Of a stretch of DNA of 64,000 nt, positions 46,327-56,194 are shown in pieces. The position numbers were made by a program, and so were the translations under genes. The stretch is taken from assembly GCF_002742645.2 (NCBI RefSeq), contig NZ_CP033875.1:1466001-1530000 (forward strand), given 5' to 3'. Origin of the DNA: Caulobacter sp. FWC26. Lineage in GTDB: Bacteria > Pseudomonadota > Alphaproteobacteria > Caulobacterales > Caulobacteraceae. Each line of letters opens with the position of its first letter. Position 1 is the stretch's first letter. The notes under the pieces were generated by a model that had not been told where the DNA came from, made no database searches, and was given only the letters and a program-made list of their open reading frames with translations.

Positions 46327-47255
46327 CAGACGGCCTCGCTGTAGAGCGCCGCGCGATAGAGCCGCATGGCGAAAGCGCGGAGGGAGACGGGCGCGGCCTC
46401 CGAGAGCGCCATCTGTTTCAGCATCGGCCGCCATACACCGTGCAGCGGAACCGACTTCAGGAGCTTGGCGACCTTGTAGCTGGGATAGGCGCGGACGACC
46501 TCTCGATGGCTGGCGACCACCCGCGCGAAGTTGGCGGCCGACTGCTCGTACTTGGCGGCCATGACCGGCGCGGGGTCCAAGCCCAGATGGGTGGCGGTGT
46601 TGTCGATATGCAGAATGGGATGCTGGCGCGCGACCCGCATGGCCCACTCGACATCCTCCCAGCCCCAGCCCGAAAAGCCCTCGTCGAAGCCGATGGTCTC
46701 GAACACGTCGCGATGTACCAGCAGGTTCGAGGTGAAGACGTGTTTCTCCGGCGCCTTGGCGCGCTCGGGCGCGGGCGTGCAGTCGCTCTTCAGAGCCATG
46801 GCCCGGTGCAGGGCGTGCTCGGGGCGCGGGGGTGTCTGGTCGAGCGTGAACCCGCCGAACGCCACCGCTGCGCCGCTGTCGGCAACCGCCGTCCAGCGCT
46901 CCAGGAAGTCGGGCGTGTCGGGCAGCATGTCGCTGTCGAGGAACAGCAGGTGCGCGCCGCGCGCCTGCGAGGCCAGGCGATTTCGGCCTCGGGCGCGGCC
47001 TTCGTTACGCGCCAGCCGGATAAAGCAGGCCGGAACCCGCATCCGCTCGATCCGGCGCGCGATCCGTTCGGCCAGGACATCGTCGCCGCCACCATCGTCC
47101 AGCAGCACGACCTCCACCGGGGCGAGGGCCTGGTCCAGCGCCTTCAGCAGCGCGCAGGGATCGTCGCGGAAGGTGGGGATCAACACCGAGAGCCGAGGCT
47201 GGGCGTCGGCCCAGGCGGCGTTCTCCAGGCGTAGCGCGTTCATGGGCGCGTTCAT
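46326..47255 (-). CDS. hfsG: Holdfast glycosyltransferase HfsG (GT2)
   Basis: A 309-residue GT-A fold glycosyltransferase family 2 enzyme. Nucleotide-sugar binding is seen in LSVLIPTFRDDP and VVLLDDGGGDD. The metal-binding DxD is in LLFLDSDMLP, and the acceptor/catalytic ED region is SGWGWEDVEWAMR. It adds a sugar to the lipid-linked holdfast unit. The start at 47255 overlaps the hfsF stop (ATGA), and a second ATG four codons in is possible. Confidence 0.93.
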   Translation of the reverse strand: MNAPMNALRLENAAWADAQPRLSVLIPTFRDDPCALLKALDQALAPVEVVLLDDGGGDDVLAERIARRIERMRVPACFIRLARNEGRARGRNRLASQARGAHLLFLDSDMLPDTPDFLERWTAVADSGAAVAFGGFTLDQTPPRPEHALHRAMALKSDCTPAPERAKAPEKHVFTSNLLVHRDVFETIGFDEGFSGWGWEDVEWAMRVARQHPILHIDNTATHLGLDPAPVMAAKYEQSAANFARVVASHREVVRAYPSYKVAKLLKSVPLHGVWRPMLKQMALSEAAPVSLRAFAMRLYRAALYSEAV

Positions 47256-48694
47256 GCGGCTTGCGCCTTTCGACGGAGGATCAGGGAAAGCTTGCCGCGC
47301 AAACCCGCGACATCGAGACCCAGCACCAGGGCGCCGTAAACAGCGGCTCCGACACCGGCCTTCAGGACCAGTTCCAGCAGACCGCCCGGTGACGGAAGCG
47401 CCCAGACACAGGCGGCCATGACCAGGCTCGCGCCGCCCGCCTTGAACAACACGTCCCACGGGATGGGGAGGGGACAGGCGCGGCGGCCCAGCGCCCAGGC
47501 GGCGACCGCGCCCAGCCCGTAGCTGACCGTCGTGGCGATTAGCGCGCCGTCCAGTCCCAGGCGAGGGATCAGAACGAGGTTGAGCGCCACGTTGGCCAGC
47601 GCCGGCGCGCTCATGCTGACGATCAGCAGCGGCGTGCGGCGGGCCAGGGTGAAGGCTTGCAGGAGATAGTAGGTCGTCACGCCCGACAGCCAGCCGCTAG
47701 CGGCGATCCAGGGGGTGACATGGCTGGCTTGCGCCCGCATGACTTCGCCGACCATCAGGTCCGCCAGGGGGCGGGCGACCAGCGCCAGGCCGACGGCGGC
47801 GGGCAGGGTGAGCAGGGCCATGACGCCGGCCTGTTCGCGCGCCGCGTCTTCCAGGGCCGGCTGTCCGCCGCGCTCCAACGCCTGGATCAACGCCGGCCCA
47901 CCGGCCATGCCCAGCCAGATAAAGACGACATCAAGGGTGCGGCTGCCGAGCGAATAGCCGGCGTGGTAGACGCCGACGGTCGCCTCGTCGAGGAAGGCCG
48001 CCAGCAGCAGGCGGTCGGTGCTGGCCAGCACCAGGGCCAGGATCAGCGACAGCGCCACGGGCGCCCCGTAGATGAAGTAGCTCCGCGCCAGCGCCTTGTC
48101 GAAGCGTCCGCCGGCCATGAACCTCAGTTCGCGCGGGAGCACCATGGCGACGCAGACGAGCGAGACGACCCCGATGCCAAGCAGCGGCGCCGCGCCGCCC
48201 AGGCCTGTAAGCGCGAAGCCCAGGCCCAGGGCGAACCCGCCGGCGGTCTGGACCATCGACAGCAAGGCCGCGCTTGAAACCTCGCCCGCCGCGCGGCGAC
48301 GCTCCTGCGCCAGCTTCGCCAGGCTGTTGACGAGCACGGCGGCGAAGCCGGCCGCCAGCGCGATCCGCAAGGGCTGTCCCATGGGCGCCAGGGTGAGAAC
48401 GGCGCCGCCGATCACCGGAACGGCCAGGGCGGCGCCCAGCCAAAGGCGATAGAGGGTGGCGAAGTGGTCGGCGATCCGGCCATCCTCGGCGCGCGTCGCC
48501 AGAAACCGGGCCATGGCCGCCTCGGTCCAGGTCAGCAGGGCCGTCTGGGTTAGGCTGAAGACCGAGAACGCCAAGGCGTAGACGCCGTACTGGGCCGGAT
48601 CGAGCAGTCGCGTGAACAGGACGATGGTGAGAAGGCCCACCACGCCCTGAACGATATTGACCGGCAGGTAGCCGAGGACGCCACGCCAGAACAT
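47252..48694 (-). CDS. hfsF: Holdfast repeat-unit flippase HfsF (Wzx-like)
   Basis: A 480-residue MATE/PST-type polysaccharide flippase with about 12 to 14 membrane helices evenly spread over the length. The N-terminal helix pair (VNIVQGVVGLLTIVLFTRLLDPAQYG) carries the family motif near residue 30. It moves undecaprenyl-linked units across the inner membrane. It lies 10 bases after hfsE and overlaps hfsG, forming one hfsEFGH transcript. Confidence 0.92.
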   Translation of the reverse strand: MFWRGVLGYLPVNIVQGVVGLLTIVLFTRLLDPAQYGVYALAFSVFSLTQTALLTWTEAAMARFLATRAEDGRIADHFATLYRLWLGAALAVPVIGGAVLTLAPMGQPLRIALAAGFAAVLVNSLAKLAQERRRAAGEVSSAALLSMVQTAGGFALGLGFALTGLGGAAPLLGIGVVSLVCVAMVLPRELRFMAGGRFDKALARSYFIYGAPVALSLILALVLASTDRLLLAAFLDEATVGVYHAGYSLGSRTLDVVFIWLGMAGGPALIQALERGGQPALEDAAREQAGVMALLTLPAAVGLALVARPLADLMVGEVMRAQASHVTPWIAASGWLSGVTTYYLLQAFTLARRTPLLIVSMSAPALANVALNLVLIPRLGLDGALIATTVSYGLGAVAAWALGRRACPLPIPWDVLFKAGGASLVMAACVWALPSPGGLLELVLKAGVGAAVYGALVLGLDVAGLRGKLSLILRRKAQAA

Positions 48695-48704
48695 GCCGGG
48701 CGGC

Positions 48705-50234
48705 CTAGCGCACGGCGGACCGATCCCCCAGCAGGCAGGGGATGGTCATGGCGATAATGTAGAGGTCCAGCCACAGCGACTGGCGCTCGATATACTCCAC
48801 GTCCAGCGCCACGCGCAGGCGGACGCTTTCGGGCGTGTCGACAGGGCCTCGCGAGCCCTTGATGGCCGCCCAGCCCGTCAGTCCGGGCTTGATGCGGTGG
48901 CGATGGGCGTACTGAGCGACCAGCTTGGCCGACTCCACGCCGCCGGTCTTCATACCGATAGCGTGCGGGCGGGGGCCGACGATCGACATCTCGCCCTTCA
49001 GCACGTTGAACAACTGCGGCAGTTCGTCGAGGCTGGTCTTGCGGATGAAGCGGCCCAGACGGGTGACGCGCTCGTCTCCATAGGTGACCTGGCGCGTGGC
49101 GCAGGCGTCGGCCATGTCGTGGCGCATCGAGCGGAACTTCCACACGAGGATGACCTCGTTGTTGAAGCCGTGGCGACGCTGACGGAAGAAGATCGGGCCA
49201 GGACTGTCCAGCTTCACGGCCAAGGCGACAACCAGCATGATTGGACCGGCCACCAGCAGGCCCAGGCTGGCGACGATCAGGTCCTGGGCGCGCTTGAGCA
49301 GCGCCCGGCGGGCCGAGGCGGGCGAACCGGACAGCGGGCTGTCGCTACCTGCGGCGATGCGGGCGAGCGCGGCGTCGTCTTCAACCACGCCGCCAACGTC
49401 GATGAACAGGTGAAGCGGGTTGGGCAGAACGTCCAGTTTCTCGACCAGCTGGCGCACGCGCGCCTGGGCGGTCGAGGCCACGGCGATCACGATCCGGTCG
49501 ACATAGGGCATGATCCGATGGTCGAGCAGGGCGGATGTGTCGCCCAGGACAGGAACCCCCAGGATGTTCTCGGGCGCGCGGTCCAGCCGATCGTCGAAGA
49601 CGCCCAGCACATTGACCTCGCCGGTGCGCATCGCCGCCTCGATGAGGCGCTCGGCGTTCTTGGTTGCGCCGACCACGACGATGTTCGGCGTCAGGCGACC
49701 TTGCGCGCGGCCGCGCGCGATGACTGTCCACCACGCCAGATGTGATACGCTCAAAGCTCCGGTGGCCGCCAACAGCGCCCAGACAGCGGTGGGCTCCGAC
49801 CGTCCGGAGACGACGACGAGACCCGTCGCGATCAGGAGGCTGACGCCCAAGGCTAGTCCAGCCCGCGCCATGTGCGCGGCTAAAGACTGCTTGCGCGGAA
49901 AGGCGTAGGTGTCGAGGAGTCTCAGGCCGATCAGGGTCGTGACGGCCCACACGCCGGCGGCGACCGGATGACCCGCCACGGTGATCGCGCCCCCCAAGCC
50001 CGCAGCGAGCACGACGTCCAGCCCCCGCGCGGCGCGCGCGAGGAGCCGTGTCTCAAGTCTGGCCCGCGATGGCACCAGACGACCCGGGCGGAACGGACCT
50101 CGCTTGGCCGGCCCCGGTCCAGGCCCGTTCGCCGCGCCACCGGTGAACGGCGAAGCCGACTCCGGCGCGACGCCGAAGGCCAGGTTTTCGACGGTGGAGA
50201 CGGGGGAAGACACGGTACGCACAGGGCTCGTCAT
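48705..50234 (-). CDS. hfsE: Holdfast initiating sugar-phosphate transferase HfsE
   Basis: A 509-residue polyprenyl-phosphate hexose-1-phosphate transferase of the WcaJ/WbaP type. It has N-terminal membrane helices (about 70-180), a Rossmann-like middle domain ([17 protein letters not shown]), and a C-terminal catalytic domain beginning [17 protein letters not shown]. The catalytic core contains [28 protein letters not shown] and [10 protein letters not shown]. It starts holdfast unit synthesis. Start chosen at ATG 50234 ([10 protein letters not shown]); the open frame upstream crosses tRNA-Ser and is not coding. Confidence 0.93.
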   Translation of the reverse strand: MTSPVRTVSSPVSTVENLAFGVAPESASPFTGGAANGPGPGPAKRGPFRPGRLVPSRARLETRLLARAARGLDVVLAAGLGGAITVAGHPVAAGVWAVTTLIGLRLLDTYAFPRKQSLAAHMARAGLALGVSLLIATGLVVVSGRSEPTAVWALLAATGALSVSHLAWWTVIARGRAQGRLTPNIVVVGATKNAERLIEAAMRTGEVNVLGVFDDRLDRAPENILGVPVLGDTSALLDHRIMPYVDRIVIAVASTAQARVRQLVEKLDVLPNPLHLFIDVGGVVEDDAALARIAAGSDSPLSGSPASARRALLKRAQDLIVASLGLLVAGPIMLVVALAVKLDSPGPIFFRQRRHGFNNEVILVWKFRSMRHDMADACATRQVTYGDERVTRLGRFIRKTSLDELPQLFNVLKGEMSIVGPRPHAIGMKTGGVESAKLVAQYAHRHRIKPGLTGWAAIKGSRGPVDTPESVRLRVALDVEYIERQSLWLDLYIIAMTIPCLLGDRSAVR

Positions 50235-50353
50235 TGAAAAAACCGCGTTCAGCCTAGCGGCCCCATCTGAGCGTGGCGTTAACATCGGAATTTTCCGACA
50301 TCCGCCGTTGTCATCGCGAACCGAACACGCTATCGAACCGCTCCCTCTCAGGA

Positions 50354-50444
50354 GGAGACGTGGCCGAGAGGCTGAAGGCACCGCTTTGCTAAAGCGGCAT
50401 ACCTCAAAAGGGTATCGAGGGTTCGAATCCCTCCGTCTCCGCCA
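50354..50444 (+). tRNA. tRNA-Ser (anticodon GCT)
   Basis: A class II tRNA with acceptor stem GGAGACG / CGTCTCC, D arm, anticodon stem CCGCT/AGCGG with loop TTGCTAA (anticodon GCT, reading AGC/AGU), a long variable arm, and T arm GAGGG-TTCGAAT-CCCTC. Discriminator G and CCA are encoded (50441-50444). It is intact and lies at the edge of the mobile island, a common integration target type. Confidence 0.95.
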
Positions 50445-50825
50445 ACACCTCGAATAAGTCATTGTTTTTCGGGTGAAAATTTCCGCCGATCAGCATCGGC
50501 CCTACTTCAGGTCCCACTTGTTGAAACAGATATCGGCCTTCGTTTCGTAAGCGGACCCGACGTCGAATCGTTTCAACGTCCATTTCCCGCAGCAAGCTAG
50601 ATGCCCCCAGGGCTTTCCACCCACGCCGATGGCTCAGCGCCTGAGGGCTTGGATGACGACAATCAGGATGCTGCCATCGGCTTCGGGTTTCGGGCGCCCC
50701 CTGAAACCCTGCCTCGTGGGGAACAGCGGGTGTGCAAGCGGAGCTCCGCCTTCGCGGGGAAGAGGCCGCATGGAGCGCGGCGAGGGAGGCTGGGCGGAAG
50801 GCGCTCGTAGTGCGCGGAGGGCGGG
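50445..50825. other. Non-coding or decayed stretch after tRNA-Ser
   Basis: No convincing gene. A 40-codon frame on the minus strand (50624 to 50502, from a GTG, ending CFNKWDLK) has protein-like composition but is too short to call. No integrase gene is visible here, although such a gene is usual beside a tRNA used as an integration site. The 3' remnant of the IS-split gene begins at 50826. Confidence 0.5.
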
Positions 50826-51017
50826 CTAGGTTTTCGCGGGCACCTCCCACGCCCGAACTCGCGCTTCCCCCTCGTCGATGCTGATGGAAATGAAATCGGG
50901 ACGCGGATCGGGCGGTGGCCTAGCTGGATCGTTCTGTCGGCCAAGGTAGCCGTGGTACGTTGACACAAGACCAGCGGCCGATTTTTTGCCCCAATGGGGC
51001 GTGAGGAGATCGCCAAG
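50826..51017 (-). pseudogene. 3' part of a gene split by the IS21-family element
   Basis: The minus-strand frame has 63 codons without a stop and then TAG at 50826-50828. It continues exactly the frame of the 5' part that begins at 54474: after removing the insertion and one copy of the target duplication, codons read LGDLLTPHWGKKSAAGLV and end VRAWEVPAKT. Composition and reading frame both agree. This part is now cut off from any start codon. Confidence 0.85.
51012..51017. repeat. Target-site duplication, left copy
   Basis: GCCAAG (or CGCCAAG counting 51011) next to the left IS end repeats at 53569-53574 (53568-53574) next to the right end. Removing one copy plus the IS restores the host reading frame. 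Confidence 0.8.
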
Positions 51018-51216
51018 GTGTCAAACGGCGTCCAAAGCTGACCCCCAATATGCGTCCAAAGTTGACCCCTCTACGCTCTGTTCCCGGACCGGCGGCGAGG
51101 CGCGTAGCGGTCAGCTAGCGCAGCGCGTCGCCGCCTAGTGAGCCACTGATCTTTCAGCTGCCCGGAGGGGGTCTGGGGGAGGTTGAACAAGTTGTGGATG
51201 ACGCTGGGCGCGCCGG

Positions 51217-51945
51217 TCAGGCGCGGTTCCTGAGCCGCCAGCTGTCATTGCCGGTCTCGACGATGTCGCAGTGATGAGTCAGGCGGTCGAGCAGCGCCGT
51301 GGTCATCTTGGCGTCGCCGAAGACGGTGGGCCACTCCCCGAAGGTCAGGTTGGTGGTGATGATCACCGAGGTGCGCTCGTAGAGCTTGCTGATCAGGTGG
51401 AACAGGCGCTGGCCGCCGGACTGGGCGAACGGCAGGTAGCCCAGCTCGTCGAGCACCACGACGTCCAGACGTGAGAGCTGGGCGGCCAAGGCGCCGGTCT
51501 TGCCGCGCCGGGCCTCGTCCTCAAGGCGGTTCACCAGATCGACGGTGTTGAAGTAGCGGCCACGGGCGCCGGCCCGCACGACGTTGGCGGTGATGGCGAT
51601 GGCCAGGTGGGTCTTGCCGGTGCCCGTGCCGCCGACCAGGACGATGTTGCGGTGATCGGCCAGGAACGAGCCGCTGTGCAGGGCGCGGACCAGGCCCTCA
51701 TTGATCGGCGAGCCGTCGAAGGTGAAGCGCGCCAGATCCTTCATCGCCGGCAGCTTGGCGGCGGTGATCCGGTAGCGGATGGAGGCGGCCTGGCGGTGCG
51801 CGGTCTCGGCCTTGAGCAGGTCGGCCAGCATCTCCAAGGCGGTGCGGTTGCGCTGCAGGCCCGTGGTCACCGCGTCGTCGAACGCGGCGGCCATGCCCTT
51901 CAGGCCCAGCTGACCCAGGGCCTCGATCATCTCATGCCGCTGCAC
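51217..51945 (-). CDS. istB: IS21-family helper ATPase IstB
   Basis: A 242-residue AAA+ ATPase that assists target capture by IstA. Walker A is [15 protein letters not shown], Walker [13 protein letters not shown], and the sensor region contains [17 protein letters not shown]. An N-terminal helical region (about 1-75) is typical of IstB and DnaC relatives. The GTG start overlaps istA by 14 bases, the usual translational coupling. Confidence 0.95.
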   Translation of the reverse strand: MQRHEMIEALGQLGLKGMAAAFDDAVTTGLQRNRTALEMLADLLKAETAHRQAASIRYRITAAKLPAMKDLARFTFDGSPINEGLVRALHSGSFLADHRNIVLVGGTGTGKTHLAIAITANVVRAGARGRYFNTVDLVNRLEDEARRGKTGALAAQLSRLDVVVLDELGYLPFAQSGGQRLFHLISKLYERTSVIITTNLTFGEWPTVFGDAKMTTALLDRLTHHCDIVETGNDSWRLRNRA

Positions 51946-53470
51946 GGGGACCTCGCAGCAGGTCGTAGCGGGCGCAGTCGGCGATCGGCGGATGACGCAA
52001 GGCCAAGGCCTGTGACGTGGTGATCGCCTCGGGCCTGGGCGGTTCGCGCCGTCGGGCCAGGATGTTGAGGATCACCTCGTCACTGGCGGCGCCGGCGTCG
52101 AGGGCCTCGCGGACCGCGTCGTCCACGGCGTCCAGGCCGTCGTCGAGGACGCTGGCCAGCACCCGAACGAAGCGCCGATCGGCCTCGTCGCCCGAGCCCA
52201 GTCGCTTGCGCAGCCGGGTCAGGGCGGGCGGCAGAGACCAGTCCTGGAACGGCGCGCCGTTGCGCAGCGCCCCAGGCTTGCGTGCCAGGACAGGCAGATA
52301 GTGCCAGGGGTCATAGACGGTGTGGTCGCGCCCAAAGCCGCGGGGATGATCGGCCACGACCTCGCCGTCGCACAGGACCATGACCCGGTCGGCATAGGCT
52401 CGGATCTGCACCGCCCGGCGCGCCGCCCTGGCCTCCACCGAGTAGCGGTTGCGGTCGAAGTTGATCAGGCAGGTGGCCTGGGCGACGGCCTCGACCTGGT
52501 GGAAGCCGTCGAAGGGCCCTACGAACGGCGCCAGGAACGGCCGCTCAGCCTCGAACACCTCCTGGACTGTGCGGTCGCGATACTCGGGGTGACGGTCGTT
52601 GCGGGCCCGGCGCTCGCACTCGGCTTCCAGCCAGCCGTTCAGCTCCTCCAGGGTCCTGAACCGAGGGCGCGGCTTGAAGATGTTGTCGCGGGCGTAGCCG
52701 ACCTGGTTCTCCACCTGGCCCTTCTCCCAGCCCGAGGCCGGGGTGCAGGCCACAGGCTCGATCAGGTAGTGGGAGCACATCTGCTCGAAGCGCCGGTTGA
52801 AGCGCCGGGTCTTGCCGGCGAACACCGCCTCCACGGCGGTCTTCATGTTGTCGTAGATGCCCCGCCGGGTGACACCGCCAAACAGCGCGAAGGCCCGGGC
52901 ATGGGCGTCGAACACCATCTCCTGGGTCTCGCGCGGATAGGCCCGGATGTAGAAGCGGCGGCTGTGGCTGAGCCGCAGGTGGGCCACCTTCACCGTCAGC
53001 GGCGTGCCGCCGATCTCCACCTGGTCGTGGCTCCAGTCGAACTGGTAGGCGTCGCCCGGCGCGAAGCTCAGGGGCACGAAGGCCTCGACCGGCGAGCTGA
53101 CGCCCCGGCGCTGATCAGCCCAGCGGCTCGCGTAGCGCCGAACCGCATCATAGCTACCGTCGTATCCCTCACGACTTAGTAGGTCGGCGATCCGTGTCAG
53201 CGTCAGCCGGTCTTTACGAGGGCCCGAGGCATTGGCCTCCAACATGCCCTCCAGGCGCTCGATGAAGGTCCCAAGCTTGGGGTGCGGCTGCTCGCGCCGC
53301 TCGTAGACCAGAGAGGTCTCTCCCGATCTCAAGACCTTGCGCACCGTGTTGCGCGCCAGGCCCATCTCCCGCGCGATCGTCTTCACGCCCTTACCCCGCG
53401 CGAAATGCTCGCGCCGGATCTTCGCCACCGTCTCCAATACCAACATCCCTGTCTCGATCCGCAGCTCCAC
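51932..53470 (-). CDS. istA: IS21-family transposase IstA
   Basis: A 512-residue DDE transposase. An N-terminal helix-turn-helix ([21 protein letters not shown], about 30-50) precedes the catalytic core: Asp in [14 protein letters not shown], Asp in [13 protein letters not shown] and Glu in [18 protein letters not shown]-terminal beta-rich domain ([10 protein letters not shown]) follows. All catalytic residues are present. The start is a GTG close to the right end. Confidence 0.95.
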   Translation of the reverse strand: MELRIETGMLVLETVAKIRREHFARGKGVKTIAREMGLARNTVRKVLRSGETSLVYERREQPHPKLGTFIERLEGMLEANASGPRKDRLTLTRIADLLSREGYDGSYDAVRRYASRWADQRRGVSSPVEAFVPLSFAPGDAYQFDWSHDQVEIGGTPLTVKVAHLRLSHSRRFYIRAYPRETQEMVFDAHARAFALFGGVTRRGIYDNMKTAVEAVFAGKTRRFNRRFEQMCSHYLIEPVACTPASGWEKGQVENQVGYARDNIFKPRPRFRTLEELNGWLEAECERRARNDRHPEYRDRTVQEVFEAERPFLAPFVGPFDGFHQVEAVAQATCLINFDRNRYSVEARAARRAVQIRAYADRVMVLCDGEVVADHPRGFGRDHTVYDPWHYLPVLARKPGALRNGAPFQDWSLPPALTRLRKRLGSGDEADRRFVRVLASVLDDGLDAVDDAVREALDAGAASDEVILNILARRREPPRPEAITTSQALALRHPPIADCARYDLLRGPRAAA

Positions 53471-53568
53471 AAGCCGCCGATCTGGCCATCAAAGCCTCAA
53501 GGATAGGGGGTCAACTTTGGACGCCTATCTCCCCGAGAAGGGGGTTAGTTTTGCAAGCCGGAACACAC

Positions 53569-53574
53569 GCCAAG
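53569..53574. repeat. Target-site duplication, right copy
   Basis: GCCAAG adjoining the right IS end, identical to 51012-51017. Confidence 0.8.
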
Positions 53575-54474
53575 CCACACCGCGCCCTCAAGCTTCTCGG
53601 TGTCGCTCATGACCGCTGGCGCGATATGGGCCAGCCCCTCGTCCGCCGTAGCGAAGAAGTACCGGGTCTTGGCTTGCTCGCTTTGGCTGACCCTTTGAAC
53701 AAAATCACTAAGCTGGGTGATGTCCCAGGCAGCGTTGCGAACACCGGCAATCGCATCCTCACGATTGCGGCCGCGCAGGCCCTTCATTAGCCCGCCTTTC
53801 GGGCCATGGGGGGCGAAGTAGTAGAGGGCGAACGCTAACGCCGATCCGGCAAGCATGAAATCCTCGAACATCCAACGCATCAGCTCCCTCGCCCTATCGG
53901 CGGGCGCGCGGTCTGACAGCCCTAGCTCGGCGACTTTCAGGGCGGCAATGTAGTTGCGTCGCCAGCGCCTAAGCGGCAACGCCAAATCGATGTCTTCGGC
54001 AGACGTGGGTTTACCAAGCTCCAGTCTCTGCCGCCGCCCCATAGCAAGATCAATCCAGGCCTGGACGTTGTTGTGATCGGCCGGGCGAAACCAGCGAAGT
54101 TCCTCGTGCGCAGTGGCGTTGCTCTCGCGATGGGCCAGCTCGTGATAGGCAATGGAGGGTTCAACTTGAATATCCATGGCCTGGCAAAACGCCATCAAGT
54201 CCACTGCAAGGCGCGTAGGCTTGTCGTCCTTAGCTGGAGCGCCATGCTGGGCAATGGCAGCTAACCGAGTGACAAGGTTGCGGTCGGGGAGCATCTGGAA
54301 CTGCCAACCCTCCATTTCCCGCATGTAGAGGATCGCTCGATAATCCAGCATGCCGACAGATGCCGGCGTGAACCCAGGCGTAACGCCGCCGGTCGCAGCC
54401 AGCCTGGCCCCGAGAGCTTCAACGTCGGCGATCGGGAAGCCCGGTGGAAAGCGAAACAGAAGAGAGCCATTCAT
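53569..54474 (-). pseudogene. 5' part of a gene split by the IS21-family element
   Basis: From ATG 54474 (MNGSLLFRFPPGFP, behind taggagcgga) the frame runs 302 codons to the IS, then a few IS-encoded residues to a stop at 53545. The rejoined product would be about 364 aa. It has no recognised domain; a HELAH motif (IAYHELAHRE, about residue 110) resembles the HExxH of zinc peptidases but other ligands are not clear. A helical segment DFMLAGSALAFALYYFAP lies further on. It was probably last in an operon with the AlbA_2 gene, whose stop is 57 bases upstream. Confidence 0.75.
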
Positions 54475-54530
54475 TTCCGCTCCTACCCACTGTTCGCCTT
54501 CGATTTGCCGGTGCAGCTCAGACAAGGGTA

Positions 54531-55913
54531 CTAAAATTTTGAACGGCGCTGGATCACTTCCAGAAGCGTCTCACCGACTTGGGTTGATGGTTCTTCATAA
54601 CCACGAAACATCGCAAACATCGGCGCCATAAGCTGTTCGACGACCGGTGCCAGTGCAGAAACCGGCGTATCGGCCGAGAAGCTGACCTTACATATTGGTG
54701 AGACATCATCGGCGGACACGTATTCACTCGGCCCGCGCATGAACCACTCATCAACATGCCGGCCAGCGAGACCCGACCATCGAAAAGCCCAATGAAGCGT
54801 ATGCTGCTCATCAGCGATATTCAGGGCAGAAGCGAAGGCAAGTCCGGTAGCCAGAACCTCGACAACATCGGTTAGCGCCTGACGCTCGCCAAGAACCGTG
54901 CGGGGACGTCCACCATTTCTTCGAGCGATGACGTCGGGAAGAAGGAGCCTCCGTTCGTAGAACTTCCCATTCGGGTCAAAAACATTGAATGTCAGTAGGT
55001 CGAATATTTCGTCGGCATAAATCAGCGCCTCCCAACAACCATCACGAACTTGTGGCGCATACTTAGGTCCGGCTGCTGTTGTGTCTAACCACGGCGGATA
55101 ACTCGTAAAGCGCGGCGCACTCGCTAACATCCGATGCAAGAAATCTTGAGTGGGGCCAAATCTGTTTGGCGAAGGAGAGATTACTAGGGCGACTTCCCGC
55201 CCACCCAACGCTCTCAAATCCGCAGCCCGCTTAGGCAACTCCGCACTCGCGAACGCCACATCAAATCGAACGCGCCCTCGCTCAAGAAAGTCGCCGACCT
55301 CATCTGGTGATGGGATGGCCTTAACGGTCGCAACTAGCTCGGCCAGGGCGGGAGCCACACCTCCCAAATGCCGCCGGATAAACCGACCAATATCAGCCTC
55401 ACGGTTGTCGAAGCAGACCTGCATCAGGCGCTCCCAATCCGGATCACTAGCTGGCGCGGTGCTTGGCCGGCCGTTGCTCTCTAGCGTACGAACGGGGACC
55501 TCGCCGGCCGCCAGCAGGGTAACGGCTGCGTTCGCACGTTGCTCGACGATGGAAGCCTTGACCCGAACCGGGGTGCGGATACCGGTCGGCACCTCGATCC
55601 GAGGATGGTCGCCTGCTGCCGATCGCTCGTAAGTTACGGCGATCTCGAAACGCTCAGATGCATACTTCGATACGACATCCTGAACTCGGTCGATATGGTA
55701 GGCGATCGTCACGTCGAAGCCAGCAGAGTCGGTTCGCAGATTCCCGTCATTGTCGTATCCGACGAGCAAGCTCCCGCCACCGTGGTTGCGAAGCGCTATG
55801 AGCGTTCTAACGATCACCGCCAAATGCGCGGGCCGGGCCGGATCGAGCCAGGACTTCAATTCCAGCGCCAAGCCTTCGGTGACGCCGGTAATTGAAGGGG
55901 CGATTTGATTCAT
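54531..55913 (-). CDS. AlbA_2/Schlafen-type putative DNA- or RNA-binding protein
   Basis: A 460-residue protein. The N-terminal domain (about 10-150) has the AlbA_2 pattern: ALELKSWLDP, VRTLIALRNHGGGSLLVGYDNDGNL and a later VPVRTLESNGRPSTAP strand. The rest (about 160-460) is not recognised. AlbA_2 domains bind nucleic acid and often occur in genomic-island and defence-associated proteins. Codon use is less GC-rich than in the chromosome backbone. It lies between a small gene 11 bases upstream and the IS-split gene downstream, so a three-gene operon is likely. Confidence 0.7.
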   Translation of the reverse strand: MNQIAPSITGVTEGLALELKSWLDPARPAHLAVIVRTLIALRNHGGGSLLVGYDNDGNLRTDSAGFDVTIAYHIDRVQDVVSKYASERFEIAVTYERSAAGDHPRIEVPTGIRTPVRVKASIVEQRANAAVTLLAAGEVPVRTLESNGRPSTAPASDPDWERLMQVCFDNREADIGRFIRRHLGGVAPALAELVATVKAIPSPDEVGDFLERGRVRFDVAFASAELPKRAADLRALGGREVALVISPSPNRFGPTQDFLHRMLASAPRFTSYPPWLDTTAAGPKYAPQVRDGCWEALIYADEIFDLLTFNVFDPNGKFYERRLLLPDVIARRNGGRPRTVLGERQALTDVVEVLATGLAFASALNIADEQHTLHWAFRWSGLAGRHVDEWFMRGPSEYVSADDVSPICKVSFSADTPVSALAPVVEQLMAPMFAMFRGYEEPSTQVGETLLEVIQRRSKF

Positions 55914-55924
55914 TGTGATGAGGC

Positions 55925-56194
55925 TTACTTCCAGCGAGCTGAGATCGACGACCCATCAGTCAAGTCACCAGTGGATGGCATCACAGCCACCGCTGAGCCG
56001 TCTCGCAAGTTTGTCAGTTGATGAGACCACATAAGCTGCCCTGGACGAACATTGCTCCTCAGCATGTCGCCGGCCTCCCACTTGCTCAAAATTCCCTGGG
56101 ATCCAATCGGCACGGCCCTCCATGCCGAGCCGTTCGAGCATGAAATAATGCCGCCTCTCGTTATCGATACGAGATGGATTGAACTATCTTCCAT
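55925..56194 (-). CDS. Small hypothetical protein, first gene of the AlbA_2 operon
   Basis: An 89-residue protein beginning MEDSSIHLVSITRGG with alternating polar and hydrophobic residues that suggest beta-strands. No family recognised. It ends 11 bases before the AlbA_2 gene on the same strand, so they are probably co-transcribed. Its ATG overlaps an opposite-strand ATG (56193-56195), which leaves little room for separate promoters, so one of the two starts may be wrong. Confidence 0.55.
   Translation of the reverse strand: MEDSSIHLVSITRGGIISCSNGSAWRAVPIGSQGILSKWEAGDMLRSNVRPGQLMWSHQLTNLRDGSAVAVMPSTGDLTDGSSISARWK

Larger units (their letters stand above)
51018..53568 (-). mobile_element. IS21-family insertion sequence
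   Basis: About 2.55 kb. The ends are imperfect inverted repeats: left TGTCAAACGGCGTCCAAAGC (51019 on), right end reading TGTGTTCCGGCTTGCAAAA inward from 53567. An inner repeated unit GCGTCCAAAGTTGACCCC occurs at both sides (about 51052-51069 and 53507-53523). Such multiple terminal repeats, plus istA and istB overlapping, define IS21. A short duplication GCCAAG flanks it. The exact outer base is ambiguous by one position. Both genes are intact, so it may be active. Confidence 0.93.

Noticed and set aside
50235..50462. Upstream extension of hfsE through tRNA-Ser
   Set aside because: The frame crosses a structural tRNA gene and encodes the usual tRNA-derived artefact peptide.
50502..50624. A 40-residue minus-strand frame after tRNA-Ser ending CFNKWDLK
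   Set aside because: Protein-like but too short, with no recognised family and only a weak GTG start; kept as a remark for that stretch.
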